Assembly: GCF_000186865.1 (NCBI RefSeq) | Contig: NW_008705597.1 | Span: 161,591 to 225,590, forward strand | Length of the DNA: 64,000 nucleotides | From: Aureococcus anophagefferens | Taxonomy: Eukaryota > Sar > Pelagophyceae > Pelagomonadales > Pelagomonadaceae | Reading direction: 5' to 3' | Shown here: positions 11,266 through 22,849 of the stretch, piece by piece | How the letters are laid out: each line of letters opens with the position of its first letter | How positions within the stretch are numbered: position 1 is the stretch's first letter | Translations under genes and position numbers: made by a program | The notes under the pieces: model-generated | Databases searched by the model: none | What the model saw: the letters and a program-made list of their open reading frames with translations, nothing else | What the model was told of the DNA's origin: nothing

Positions 11266-11309
11266 ATAGTCCACGGGATTTGTGTATGATGCCCCCTCAT
11301 TGTTCACAG

Positions 11310-11520
11310 TAGTAGATGAGTGTGTGCAGGAAATACTTGGGACTTGAATAACTGCAGAGGTCCCATTAATGATTGCCGGGATTGATTCACTGGGTGCCAC
11401 ATAGATTTCGCAAATGCTGAATGATGCATTAAGCACAAAAATTACTGCGACTCTTCTTTTTGATCATCCATGTATCAGAGAAATTGTCTCTTCATTGCTT
11501 CGCTCTCATTCAAACAAGAG
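11310..11520 (+). CDS. Acyl carrier protein ACP-A2
   Basis: Second carrier of the pair, 'PLMIAGIDSLGAT' near 11370-11400 and 'ATLLFDHPCIREIV' near 11450-11490. TGA in 'LGT*IT' and TAG in 'GAT*IS' both stand where sisters have Glu, so these two are not explained by the simple Gln/Arg pattern. Confidence 0.82.
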
Positions 11521-11639
11521 CCTATTTTTGAGGACTAGTACTTTGCCACGCTACCAAGCTGATACATTCATGATCAGAATGGCCAGGAGTCAGTGACCGG
11601 ACTCCGCGAATCGCAAATGCGCTCAAGATCAGTGACTAA

Positions 11640-12750
11640 TGAAATCTATTCGGGTCGCGGCGTACGGTGACTGAATCAAGTGGATGGATGTGAAATGACC
11701 ATCTTTACCCAAGGGAGCGGATAGTCTCATTGCGATCATGTCGTCATTCCTCCAAGATGATGATAGAGATCATGTTGCCAAGGGAATGTTAATAATGCAG
11801 GTCAAGACCGCGGGGGTTTCTTTTGCAGATAATCTTCAACTACATGGTCAGTATTAGCTTGAGGTGTAGCTACCTATCACTCCAGGTGCAGAAGCTGCAG
11901 GGATTGCTTCGCGCACTGCAGCCAAAGTCACAAAATTTGTTGTTTGGGATGCCATTGGAACCATCCTCCCATGGACCACTGGCACATGCGCCCAGGAACT
12001 CTTACTGCACGAGCGGCAATGTGTCAAGTTGCCAAACGGTGCTGGCTAACAAGATTTCATTGATTTTGTGGCTCTCGGTGCAAATTACTAAACTGCATAC
12101 TTCGCCTTGGCGCACCGGACCACGGTTAGAGAATGGTGTAACAGTACCCTCCTTGTACTGGGCGCAGCTGGGGGGGTCGGCACTGCCGCGCTTGATATTG
12201 GGAACTCGCTAGGTGCTGAAGTACTTGCTTGTGCCAGCACGGGGGAAAAAAGACACAAGTGCTTGATCCACGGTGCGGTGGCCTTGATAGACTACACATG
12301 CCGAGGGTGGCACGAGCGTGTTAATCAACTCACGTTGCAACAAGGAGTCGGCTGCGTGTTTGATCCAGTTGGCGGCGAATTCTTTGGTGAGTGCCTTTGA
12401 TGCATCGGAATAGGGGGTTCACTCCTCACAATAGGATATGCATCGGGCGGCATACCTTCAGTTTCCTTGGGGCGTCTACTTTGACGCAACATTGCAATCG
12501 TAGGCGTCTGGGCATACGCAGTTCATTATCCGATTGAAAACGAACATTCAGCAACCGAAGTTACGTGATTGTGGCGGACTGGGATTATAGTTCCAGAAGT
12601 GGACTCAGTCTTGCCAATGGACTAGTTCTGTGCAGGCCTGTAAAAAATCATGAATCGTAATGTGAAGGGTAAGGTTGTATTGATTATCGACTCACAAGAG
12701 TGGGCTGCACGGTCGCTCCCGAATGATCATCCTCCAATCCCTTTGAAAGC
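11640..12750 (+). CDS. Enoyl reductase domain, cassette A (ER-A)
   Basis: NADPH-dependent quinone-oxidoreductase-type ER. 'AGVSFADNLQLHGQY' near 11812-11857, 'VALGANY' near 12069, the nucleotide-binding 'LVLGAAGGVGTAALDIG' near 12155-12205, 'GVGCVFDPVGGEFF' near 12347-12385 and 'IVGVWA' near 12500. TAG 11855 aligns with CAA in ER-B, TAG 12034 region aligns with CAG, and TGA in 'CL*C' and 'LL*RN' align with Arg and Gln. Expected to reduce the beta-branched enoyl chain, as CurF ER does. Confidence 0.85.
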
Positions 12751-12899
12751 ATGTACTAAGCATGGTAGCCCACAAACCTATAAACTAAACGCCTCCTTAA
12801 AAACAAAAATCGGGGCCACGGCAATGAAATCCGGGATCATCGAAGTGAGAGCGATAATTTTTTCACTACCTGCTGGGATATCACACAAGGACTGTATAC

Positions 12900-14010
12900 A
12901 TGAAGTTTAGTGTTGATGCGTATTGGTGCCTTGCAAGATACCGCTGTCTCGCTGGGCTGCTGACGGTGTACATGTTTCCGCTTGTTATGGAGCATTTTTG
13001 CTTGACACGCTCTGCTTAAGGTGCCAAAGCTTCGATACCATTTAGACACAATAAGTTGATCCACAGTTTATCTTGCTTCTAAAAGGAGCGTATTTAGCTA
13101 CATGATATAACTCGATGATGCAACGTGATATCCAGGACGTCATTGGAGTCTTTGTTGGAATCCTAGGCCAGCCGGTAGAAAGGGCCGCAGCAGGTGATCA
13201 ATCTCTGGCAGGAGCACCATAGATTTCACTTGCATCTGGTCAAGTATCATTTTTGCTGGGTCTTACGGGCCCCTGTCTTTCCCTCGACACGGCGTGCTCT
13301 TCCTAACTCGTGGCATTACACCTGGGGGCTGGTGCCTTGAGACATTTTGAGTGCACATGTGCAATGGTAAGTGGAGTCGGTGTACTCGGACCGGTATTTA
13401 TGATGTGATTCTCCGCTTTTGGCATGCTTTCTATTTATGGGTGATGTCACACATTCGACAACAGAGCAGACGGATATTGTCGTGCAGAAGGCTGTGTTAC
13501 TGCCGCACTCGCCGGGGGCATCAGCGATCATACCAGCTGCGGGATCGAAGCGATGCAAGTGCAGTGTGATGGATTCAGCGCTAGCATAGCCGCCCCGAAT
13601 GGTTCTGCGCAGTGATGATTAATTTATGCAGTTGAACGACTTTCTGCATTACGATGTCACTGCAGGGCTGTTGAGGCACATGGCACCGGGACTGCACTTG
13701 GCGATCCAATTGAAGTCGGGGCAATAACTGGTGCAATTTGCGCAGAGGGGTTCGAAGTTCATTGTAGCTCTCTAAAAGGCAATATAGGTCATCCCGAGGC
13801 TTTAGCAGGCGGGGCAGGGTTGATTTCGCTCATCTCAATGCCACTCTCTGCAACCAACTCCTTCCCAAATGCCTCGATGTGAAGACTAAATCCTCATTTA
13901 ATCATTGATATGACCCTTCATGTCCCGATTCAAGATGTTTCATCAATAGGACACCGTTCTTCAGGTTAATTAAGCTCATTTGGAGCTACTGGGACCATCG
14001 TTCATGGAAT
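12900..14010 (+). CDS. Ketosynthase KS3 (no intron)
   Basis: Follows ER-A in the same frame. 'DPQFILLLKGAY' near 13058, 'GVFVGI' near 13145, Cys block 'LDTACSS' near 13283-13303 followed by TAA, TGA 13442 at the Arg of GRCHTFD, '[18 protein letters not shown]' near 13672-13725 without the intron seen in other copies, 'SLKGNIGHPEA' near 13770 and end motif 'LSSFGATGTIVHG' near 13970-14008 preceded by TAA 13967. Two TGA codons in tandem replace Gln-Arg after 'SAQ'. All catalytic residues are present. Confidence 0.83.
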
Positions 14011-14545
14011 TTTCTCTTCTTCGAAAAATCCGGCTCAGAACGCCATACAAATTGGATCCAATTCCCTTTACCACGATTGTGGTCAAGGGAACCAGTTGGA
14101 GCTGAATATTTAGTCTGTGTGCGCCGGGAAGAGTAAACTGCAATTCACCATCAGTCTGAAGCTGAAAGTTTGAAATGTACATTTCCTGGAAATTACAAAT
14201 CGTCACAATGGTCAACCAAGCGGCAATCGCGATGGATCCTATCTTTGAGCGCGAAAAGCAACATTTTGATAAATCCATGTAAAAGCAAATTTTGAATTAC
14301 AGTAACTTCGTGGCAAGAATTTTTTAAGTGTCGGTTTAGCTTCCTGCGATATCACGATGTTGTCGCTCCAGCTTTCACAATTCAAGCCTGAAACACAGTG
14401 TTGGCTATGTTTTGCGCGCTGGTCAAACGCGAGAGCCAGACGCAATCGCATCAACGAAAATGGTATATCTTGCTCAAAAATGAATTCACCACTCTCGTCG
14501 TGGAATGTTCGACCGAGGGTGAATTTGTGTGATGAATCCCACAAT
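14011..14545 (+). other. KS3-ACP2 linker, no domain recognised
   Basis: About 530 nt open in the same frame as KS3 and ACP2. A beta-rich stretch 'LQFTISLKLKV..VHFLEITN' near 14137-14200 could be part of a degenerate DH, but there is no HxxxGxxxxP motif. Duplicated sequence begins at 14546. Confidence 0.3.
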
Positions 14546-14740
14546 TATCTGGCCAACGCTCTCCAAGCAAGCGCCTTCTTCAGCCTCGTAAGATCCTAAG
14601 AATGTGCTGTAAGGATATCTGCCATGTCCAGTGCAGTTGAAAGCGGCAAGATTAGCGTACTCCCAATTCACTAGCCATCGGAGCTCGCAGCTTCTCAACG
14701 ACATTCCACCACAAAAAACATCAGAATGAATGTACGATGA

Positions 14741-15031
14741 GTGTCCGGGTCTAAGACTGACACAATAGATGCGGTGCACTCGACAGCGCTATCAGTTCTG
14801 GGCACCGTTGTGGATATCAACGTGCCGCTGATGTCTGCCGGCTTGGATTCCATCGCTGTGATCGAGCTCACACAGAGTCTTTCTACTGCATTCGAACTGG
14901 CCCTATCACCAACACTACTCTTCGACTATCCTACCCTCAATTCACTCCTAGCTGTCTTATCAAGTGAACTGACCTCCATGGATGGGACTGGATCTGCCTC
15001 CAGCTCCACACGTCAATTGCGCAAGAGGTAA
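14741..15031 (+). CDS. Acyl carrier protein ACP2
   Basis: Duplicate of ACP1, with 'PLMSAGLDSIAVIELTQSL' and 'TLLFDYPTLNSLLAVL'. One visible base difference (14898, silent). It shares the frame of cassette A and KS3. Confidence 0.9.
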   Translation: MSGSKTDTIDAVHSTALSVLGTVVDINVPLMSAGLDSIAVIELTQSLSTAFELALSPTLLFDYPTLNSLLAVLSSELTSMDGTGSASSSTRQLRKR

Positions 15032-15052
15032 CGCTCCAGCGTCATGTGGGCT

Positions 15053-16097
15053 ATATTTTGACATCGAGTGATGTGGGAGTGTTCGTGGGTATCGAAGTAA
15101 GTGGGCTTCGCGGCGGCAGTGAAGCGATGATGAGTGTCTTTTCTACGAGCGGAGGTGCGCTTTCAATCGCATCAGGGCGGCTATCATACACACTGGGTCT
15201 GGTGGGACCATGCTACTCACTTGATACGGCCTGTTCATCCGCCCTTGCTGCGTTGCATATTTGCTCCTCGGCTGTGAACGGCGGCGAAGAGTGTCAAGAC
15301 GGAGTTGGGATTGGAACCAAGATTCTCAGTGAGGCTGTGAATATTGCAACGTCCGTTGCTGGAATGACCTCGTCGCGTGGACGATGCCACACGTTTGATC
15401 AGCGTGCGAATGGGTACTGTCGTGGTGAGGGATGTGGAGCTTTCGTTCTGTGTTCGTCCGCTGAAGATGAGAGTGAAGCCACGCTCTGAGGTTCTGCGGT
15501 CTAGCAGGATGGTTCCAGCGCGAGTTTGACTGCGCCCAACGGGGCATCCCAAGGGTGACTTTTGGAAGCGGTCTGGGATGGCGATGCCTCGCGGCGGGCA
15601 TTGGAAGCTCATGGCACCGGGACCGCGCTTGGAGATCCGATTGAAGTCGAGGATGGCGATCGAAGTCAGCTGGGTAGCCTATAGAAACTATTTCGTCGCA
15701 GGTTGGTGCTGCTTGCAGGTGTCTGTGTGGATCTACCCTGCGTAATGGGCGCATGCCTTCGGTCCAATGCACGTCTCTGAAAGCAAACATGGGCCACCTA
15801 GAGGCATCTGCCGCTGCTGCGGGTCTGGCATCCCTCACTCTTGCCCCTCTGGAGATCTCTCTCATCGCAGCCAATGTGCAACTCATCCGGTAGGTTTTAT
15901 CGACAGTCGCGTGTCTCGTTATGGACCGGACCTACAGGATGAACGCCCATGTATCTTCAATAACATCGTCACAATTCCAGACTCCTGTTGAGCTCGTGGT
16001 AAGACCCACGGAAGATGGCCAACTGGCTTCCCCATGTCGACTGAGCGCGTTTGGTTTCAGTGGAACCATCGGGCACGGCGCGTTTCTCGGATCTTTG
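15053..16097 (+). CDS. Ketosynthase KS4, N-terminally truncated duplicate
   Basis: Starts at '[14 protein letters not shown]' directly after the ACP2 tail and then matches KS2 to the end ('FGFSGTIGHGAF', near 16051-16088). Cys, both His and Lys positions are intact. Introns at 15646-15701 and 15890-15937. The missing first ~110 residues and the out-of-frame join suggest it is a dead copy, or that the junction is an assembly error; splicing across the junction is not obvious. Confidence 0.75.
15646..15701 (+). other. Intron in KS4 after GDPIE (GT-AG)
   Basis: Copy of the 56 nt intron at 5745-5800, identical splice sites, acceptor followed by G. Confidence 0.8.
15890..15937 (+). other. Second intron in KS4 (GT-AG)
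   Basis: Copy of the intron at 5989-6036; phase 2, acceptor CTACAG|G. Confidence 0.75.
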
Positions 16098-16590
16098 CAA
16101 CCCAAGTCAAGGACATTTCCAGTTACGTTTCATTCAAGTGACTATTCATCATTTTCAAGGCAATCTTCGTTTGCGAAGTATTTGATCACATGTCAACATA
16201 CGCTCAAAGGGAGCTCAAGGACGTTATCACCCGAGCCCTGTCCGAAGGAAATCACCCAGAGGAGCTTTTCGTAGCGGCGTCTATAGACAGGCCAAAACTA
16301 GCGTACATTTGAGAAGAACAACTGGCTATAAGCGGAAAAGTTTAAGCATGTTATTCCACGTACTCAAATGCAGTTAATATTTTTGGTTTTGTTTGATTTT
16401 CATCTTGGGCTTGATCATGCCCATATTTACAACTCTTACGAAAGCACCCTCCTTCAATTGGTTCTCTCTTGATGCCGCGTCCATTTTACTTCAGGGCATA
16501 CCGACATCTTATTTGAGACTCGCATCCCATGCAGTCTTCTAACAAATATCAGATTTTAGAGTGCATTGATGTAAAGAATGCGAGGCGCAC
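16098..16590 (+). other. KS4-hydrolase linker
   Basis: About 490 nt in the frame of KS4's last exon and the hydrolase. No domain recognised; open from 16098 to 16274 with a Ser-rich composition, then several stops. Confidence 0.3.
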
Positions 16591-17275
16591 GACTCATTTT
16601 CCTCCATGGCATGGACACTTATGCAGAATTGCAAGTTGGTCTCATGGATCGCTAGGGCTGGATCGTTGGGCTCTCTTCGGTGTTTGAATGGGTGACAGTG
16701 AGTGCGGTGAGTCAAGGTGCAGACTTATCCAGAAACTGAGGCCAATATTTTAGTTGACACCTTGGATATGAGCCGCACAAGTCGCGTTCATGGCGCCTGT
16801 TAGCGTAATTCTCTGTCGCAAGTTCGACCCAGGCGCTCATGTTTCACCGGATCCGCAGCTTGATGGATTCAGACTCTACCAATATTTGTGACTCAGAAGG
16901 TTGGACAGCTTCGTGTATGCACGTGAAGTGAAGCATCAGTGAACAGTCCCCTATCCACGGATTTGCCGGTTTTAGCGAAGGTGCCGCCGCTGCATCTATT
17001 CTTTGTGCTCATCATGTCTCCCAAGTTATGGATTTAGGACCGGCATACCATTCCTGAATGCTCATCAGCGTTGGTGCACTAACTTCACCTGCTCATCTCA
17101 AGCTATTCGAGAACAACTTTGATATCTCTTCGTTACATCTGGTTGGGAGTAGAGACACGGAAGATGTCTAGCACATGGTGGGGCAGACTGCCGCTCTGTT
17201 TGGATTAGGCTCTGGCATTCTCATCCACGGAGGTGGACACAAACTTCCGAAAGTAGATACGTAGGTACTACACGC
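16591..17275 (+). CDS. FSH1-type serine hydrolase domain, copy 1
   Basis: Alpha/beta hydrolase of the FSH1/LovG type. 'FLHGMDTYAELQ' near 16599-16634 is the family start strand, 'GFSEGAAAASIL' near 16968-17003 is the GxSxG nucleophile elbow, and 'GGGHKLP' near 17232-17252 carries the His. TAG in 'V*HMVGQT' near 17170 aligns with CAG of the second copy, and a TGA before 'MLISVGALTSPAH' is shared by both copies. Family members release or edit polyketide chains; here it is embedded between KS4 and a crotonase, so a trimming or chain-modifying role is possible. Confidence 0.72.
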
Positions 17276-18715
17276 GTGTCGCCGGCTGAAGTCGGCCGCA
17301 GCGGGGTGATGATGTATCATCGGTTAGCTAAAGCCACTCCACTGATATTGTGACTGCTTCCAAATTTGTCGTCTTCCAGACTCCTTCTAGTCGGAGTCAC
17401 ACTTGAAAAGTTTTCCGGAGCCCATTTCAACCAAATTAAGATGCATCAAATGACCAGTGCTGTATTGGTGGGATCAATGAACCTTGAACTTGGTACACGT
17501 GAGCTGAATTACGTCGAAAGATATTTAAGACGCAGTTTAATCGCTGGCATGCCAAGTTTTAGTGGTTTTGCCAAGATGTTAATATTGCAGTTGTCTGAAT
17601 CGCCCTCCGGAACCTATTTTCTTGCCCTAGTTCCAAACCGACTCCCGACTGCCAACCGCACAAAGTATCAGCACTCCTATTCTTGTTGTCGTCGACCGCT
17701 ATCTGTGTGTCTAGGACCCTAGTTTGATTGCGGATTGGTGCGTGTGTACAACGAAGTTAACACACTTGAGTAATCCCCCCCCCCCAATGAGTGCTCTTGC
17801 TTCGGATTACGCGGATGCACTTGAGTAGATAGCGGGATGCACATGAGCCCTCGATCGTATAAAAGCGACCGGCCTAAAAAATTCGCTGCCCCTCATGCGC
17901 CTGCAGCCAAGCTAGTACCTAGGCCCCGCGGGGGCTCGTCCGGAGGAGCCAGTAAGACAACTGATACTTTGGATTTCGACAGTATTTTTTATCAGCGATA
18001 AAAGATAAAAATCTCGGTCCAATTTTTCGTGCAAACCCAAACTTGTACGGTAGCAACCAACAAGTTCCTGTGAAGGGTTGGCTTTTGGTTGTATTGCAGT
18101 TGGATAGCAATTGCGGTGGAATGGAAACTATATGGTGTTTGCAGACGCTGGACTCATTTTCACGGAAGCGTTTGCGCTTTTACCTGCCATTGTGATTGTT
18201 TTCCTTGGGATTGCAACCACTGGTACTTGAAACTTAACGGCGCCTGTCATGACTGCATTGACAAGTGAAGATCTTTGCGTGCAATTTGCCCAGTCTGATT
18301 TGGCGGTTTACCGACCTGCGATTGCGATCTTGTGTTAAATATAATTATTCAGGACCTGACCCCCTGGTGCTATATTTTTAACATGAAAAGACGAAGTTCC
18401 TACAATGAAAATGAATTATACACAGGCAGGCAAATATGACCTTGCAGTGATTGCCTCTCACTCCCAAATAAGCATCTGAGTCGCCTCGCTAGAGCGCATT
18501 GATATGGCCATGTTTCGAGCTATCCAGTTCTCGTCTGCGGCAGTCAGAATTATCATATACGTAGTTGACAGCTTAAAAACATCGACATCTGAATGTGCTT
18601 TATCTAGTATGATTCCTAATGATGTCACCTTCACTGTCGAAATAGCCCTGACTCGGCATCATGCGACTCTCGACTGACTGAGTTTCCTCTGAAACCGGGC
18701 GACTGTTACAATTAT
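17276..18715 (+). other. Hydrolase-crotonase spacer, no domain recognised
   Basis: About 1.4 kb. Frames on both sides agree. It contains a run of C at about 17777-17787, a GC palindrome near 17922-17933 and an A+T-rich stretch (17980-18060). By position it equals 39190-40690 after the second hydrolase, but similarity is only visible near the end (18770-18830 with 40660-40720). Confidence 0.35.
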
Positions 18716-19650
18716 TTCTAGGCTTGAGGTTCAATACTCCCGTCAGGATAGTCTGTTGGAAAAATCCGACTCACTAGAAGCATCGAAAATAAAACTCGTT
18801 GATGCTTTGAGGAAAGGAGATGGCACCTAGAGCAATATCCGGCAACTTGATGAGGTTGCGAGCGGGAACCCCACTCTTTTGATAGCTTTCTGAGCGTCGA
18901 CGGGCTTAAGCCGCAAGTGGAGCAATATGTATATACTTCGAAGTACGGGGAGACACAAACCAGGGAGCTCTGTGACCACCCTACATTGGGAAAATCCCGA
19001 CGTGGCACAGATTGTGATCAACGACCCTTGAACAATTAATGCCATGACATCGAACCTGTTGCAGAGCCTGGCGGCAGACATATCGATTTCAATTGCATCT
19101 ATGTCAATTCGGGTTTTGTTACTTCGAGCTGTTGGACCACACTTTTGCACTGGAGGCCATTACCAAAAGGAGATTTCAACATACCCGCCTTGGTGGATCA
19201 CGGGCGCAAATATGTATCAAGGCTGCAACTTGCTTGACTGATTACGGCGTCTACCCGTGGTGACAATCTCCTTGCTGCACGGTTGATCAATTGGTGGGGG
19301 AGTGTTACTTGGTCTTGCAGTTGATTACTGAGTTGCGACTTAGTCTGCAAGTTTCCGGCTTGGTCTGGCTCCATATGGGCTGAGCCCAGTTATGAGGGCA
19401 ACAAAGGTACTGCCCACTGTCGTCGGCCATGAATTCGCAACTAGAATGTATGTGGAGGATGCTTCCATTGATGTGAAACTCGCCCTTGCGTCAGGTATGG
19501 TATAGAAGTCGCTGTCCAATATGCTCGTTGCAGAGCAGCATGTTCTGCATGATATCCACCTTAAGTTCTACACTCCGACTCAAAGGAGCAGTCTAGATCG
19601 CGCGTTCTCGGTTGCCGCGGCGGAAATCCTGCTAAATGCCGAGTCCGTTC
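18716..19650 (+). CDS. Crotonase (ECH) domain after hydrolase, copy 1
   Basis: Enoyl-CoA hydratase fold distinct from ECH1/ECH2. 'LLLRAVGPHFCTGGHY' near 19119-19165 and, after 'LLHG', TGA and 'SIGGGVLLGLAVDY' near 19285-19325 give the oxyanion strands, then 'FRLGLAPYGLSPVM' near 19355. TGA after 'AVDY' and TAG after 'VAT' align with CGT and CGC of the second copy (40690-41600); the TGA in 'LLHG*S' aligns with TCG. The N-terminal extension ('SDSLEASKIKLVDALRK') is also shared. Confidence 0.8.
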
Positions 19651-19739
19651 AAAACATCGTCGAGGAGCCGCGACGTGTACAAATTGGTTTCATTACCTGC
19701 AGGAAAATTTCTGCATGTGCCTTAACTCCGATACGCAAA

Positions 19740-20006
19740 GAGGTCTCAGGCAGCACCGTTGAACATCTAGAGGGTCTTGTTGCTTCGGTTGTTGCATGCC
19801 TGCTTGGATTTGTCAATATTGCTCGTAGTGCCCCACTCATGGATGCTGGCATGGATTCGCTTGCGGTGGCGGAACTTGTCAATCGACTTGGGTATCAACT
19901 AAGCAGTGAGCTGCCAGCTACAACGGTCTTAGACTACCCAAGCATTACCTTGATGGCAGAGCACTTATCATTCAAGATGCGTCTGTGGAAGACTACGCAT
20001 TGCTAA
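19740..20006 (+). CDS. Acyl carrier protein ACP3
   Basis: 'PLMDAGMDSLAVAELVNRL' near 19833-19890 with the serine, then 'LPATTVLDYPSITLMAEHL'. Open without stops from 19521. Paired with the crotonase upstream, as ACP8 is with the second crotonase. Confidence 0.88.
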   Translation, partial: EVSGSTVEHLEGLVASVVACLLGFVNIARSAPLMDAGMDSLAVAELVNRLGYQLSSELPATTVLDYPSITLMAEHLSFKMRLWKTTHC

Positions 20007-20079
20007 GCTCGTACGCATCTTGGTTTGTAAACAGACCAAGGTGAGTGAATATGCATCGTTACAATCTCACTCCGCTTGC

Positions 20080-21260
20080 CAGCTTTACTTCATAACGGTG
20101 TCGATTTGGTTGGGTGCCTGCATGGATGCTTGGTTCCAGTTACAACAATTCCCCAGGGTCGATGGGCATCAGATACAGGCAAGTTGAATTCTGCCTGGAA
20201 GGAGTACATCTAATATGCTGCACTCATAGATGATGCACAGACGTTTGACAACCACAGCTTTGGAATACGACCAGCAGAGGCAGCATCCATGGACCCATAA
20301 CAGCACCTGATGCTTCAAGTCGGTTACCATGCACTGTAAGGGGGCTATGATCGCGGTGGACTAGCTGCCAATGACATTGGGGTTTTCCTTGGTATGATGA
20401 ATTCTGACAATTTGCTAAGTGTTTCTCGAATTCCTGGTCCATACGACATGACTGGAAATGGTATCTCGGCAGCTGGAGCGCGCTTGTCATTTGTGTTTGC
20501 TATGCGCGGTCCATGTATCTCGATGGACACTGCCTGTTCATCAAGCCTAGTTGCCACTCATATAGCAGTATGATCGACTTAATTTTAGGAGTGCGCCAAG
20601 GCCCTTTCACAAGGTAGCAACATGATTCTAAGCCCAAGCGGAGCTTTTTTGATGTTTGCCATCGCTGGAATGCTTTCGAGGCAAGGTCGATGTCACACAT
20701 TTGACCAGCGTGCGAATGGCTATTCGCGGGCAGAAGGCTACGTTGCCATGTTTAATTCAAGATATCGTACTCAGGATGAACCTGCTCAGGATGAACCTGG
20801 ACTGGCTTATCTTGGATCTTGCTGCCTGCACAATGGACAAAGTGCGACGTTCACCGCCTTGAACGGATCGTCTCAAAGGCACTTGCTGCGTCGCGTTGGA
20901 GTAACGGCAATATGCTTTGTAGAAGCTCACGGAACTGGTACGTCTCTTGGCGATCCAGTGGAAATCAGCTCGCTGGCTAGTGTATTTGTGTTACACTTCA
21001 TCTCGATCACATCTGTCAAGGGAAGTCTGGGCCACACAGAAAGCACTGCAGGCACTAGTGGCCTATTGAATCTCGGCTACATCCTGAGGTACCAGTCAGC
21101 GGTATGAAATCCCCAACTCCGGTAGCTGAACAATAGCATGCCAAATCTCATCTCCGGGAGAAATCTGCGCATGATGATAGAGTTGACCATGGCAACTTGT
21201 AGACTATCGGGTGGAGTGAGCTCCTTTGGAGCCACCGGCATCATCGCACACACACAACTC
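20080..21260 (+). CDS. Ketosynthase KS5 (no intron)
   Basis: KS of the intronless group. 'MDP' then TAA 20298 on the first Gln of PQQ, '[19 protein letters not shown]' near 20437, Cys block '[12 protein letters not shown]' near 20526-20561, GRCHTFD near 20687, 'EAHGTGTSLGDPVEI' near 20922-20966, 'SVKGSLGHTES' near 21012 and the end motif 'LSGGVSSFGATGIIAH' near 21210. TGA in 'AV*S' aligns with CGC of KS10. Same frame as ACP3 and DH1. Confidence 0.87.
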
Positions 21261-21419
21261 ACCATTGTTTCATGAGACAACATACGTCTTAGCACAAATT
21301 GATCATAATGCCAACATGGTTCTGGATACCGCCGAGCAACTAGGTGGTAAAAATTGGATGTGTGACTTCATACTGGTACTGGAAATGGACACGACTCATG
21401 TTGTAGCGCAGCGGTACTC

Positions 21420-21770
21420 ACAGGCCCTCTGTCGGCAATGGTCATAATGAGTTTATCTGACCACGTGTTAGGTGATAGCAACGTCTTCCCCGGTGTCGCC
21501 TTCATCGAACAGGCTTGCGCATGCAGTCAATCCGTGATAGATTCCAGGTACACTTTGAAAGATATTAAGTTCGTAAACCCCTTCATATTCTCTCAGTCTG
21601 CCTCCTCCCAATACGCCTTGTCATATACGAGACAAAACACCGGGGCTTTTATGATTGACAGCCATGGTTCCATGCAGGGTTTTAAGCCTACGCGTTCGAG
21701 CAATGTGCTCGGAAGCTTCCACCAATCTAGACTTGGGAGTCAAATAGACGGAACGGATTAATCTCTAGGC
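21420..21770 (+). CDS. Dehydratase domain DH1 (N-terminal hot-dog)
   Basis: 'LSDHVLGDSNVFPGVAFIEQA' near 21447-21509 is the DH active-site strand. The HxxxGxxxxP motif reads with Asp in place of Gly, which may affect activity. 'LKDIKFVNPFIF' follows. The C-terminal half with the catalytic Asp is not evident. Confidence 0.75.
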
Positions 21771-22330
21771 TCAAAGACACATATTTCAAGGGTGTCAAGG
21801 GTGTCTATCATGTTCATTGTAAATTAGTGACCCTCCACTTCGTCACGACACAACCCAAACGTCAAGTAAGAAGACTCTTTGAATGTAAAAATGAAGATGC
21901 CTGCATCGTGTGCCATCTGATCACTCATGAACGCTCCAGCCAAACTGACTGGACAAAGTAGGGCAAATACTTTCTCACGTTCAAGAAGTTTCATCTTTTT
22001 GAGATATAGCCGCCGCCGCCTGATGTGAATAGAACTATTCCTGGAGTCTTTATCTATCCAGATTAGATGATGACAGTATAGACCACGCGACTCTTCCCTG
22101 GCGAAGGCCAATCAGAATCCTGCCGCAAGAATTTTATTTTCAGTCTCGGTGTTAGATGTTTGAAAAACTCTGATCAGTATGCTACATCAGGACTTGCTGA
22201 GGTGACCTCGGCAGAAAAAAAATGCCCCACGCTCCCCAGGCATGGTAGCATCTCTTCCGTAACATGCATGTATGCAGAAGAAGACCGTGTAAAAACTATT
22301 ACTGCTAAATTCAGGCTGAGAATGTTGAGA
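21771..22330 (+). other. DH1-ACP4 region, no domain recognised
   Basis: 560 nt without a recognisable motif; should hold the second half of DH1 if it exists. Minus-strand open frames here have no similarity I can name. Confidence 0.3.
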
Positions 22331-22339
22331 TAAAGAAAA

Positions 22340-22540
22340 TATTCTATATAATGTTGCAATCCCAATTTTGGAAATCCTTGGAACAGAAATCCCAGAAGAT
22401 GCGCCATTGATGGGAGCTGGTCTGGATTCAATTGCTGTCACTGAGCTCTTTTAATCAATCAGTGAGTCGCTGAGTACCGAGATGCAGCCCCTGGTACTAT
22501 TTGACCACCCGAGTATCAGAAGTCTCAGCTGATGCGTCTG
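22340..22540 (+). CDS. Acyl carrier protein ACP4
   Basis: 'APLMGAGLDSIAVTEL' near 22401-22448 with the serine, then a TAA where ACP1 has Gln ('ELTQSL'), and 'LVLFDHPSIRSLS'. Short but complete core. Confidence 0.83.
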
Positions 22541-22849
22541 GGACCTATGAATTCAATCACCTGGAAAGCACATGTGGAGAGAAAATATGAACGGCTGGAC
22601 GCACAACAATTACTACGGACGTTTAGCAGTTGCCAGCAAAGCGTAGCGTATCCCGGCTCACAGCATTTCGGGTCTGTTACAGGGAGGCTGCGTGACAGGT
22701 TGAATTGTGCCCATTTCTCGCTGGAATTCTGATATGATCAATATGTCAAGGTTTGGTACTAGCGCAAACTAGCGTGTTCAATATGGATCGTTTTTGGATA
22801 GTGACTTTACATAATTCGACAATGTCGTGTTTTCCATGGCCTCGGCTGA

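Larger units (their letters stand above)
14546..16097 (+). repeat. Segmental duplication A, copy 2 (ACP2-KS4)
   Basis: Near-identical to 4305-6196 but lacks the 340 nt between 4812 and 5151. The junction at 15052/15053 removes the KS N-terminus including the DPQQ motif and changes the frame (ACP2 is in the frame of 14741, KS4 in that of 15046), whereas copy 1 keeps one frame. Confidence 0.95.
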
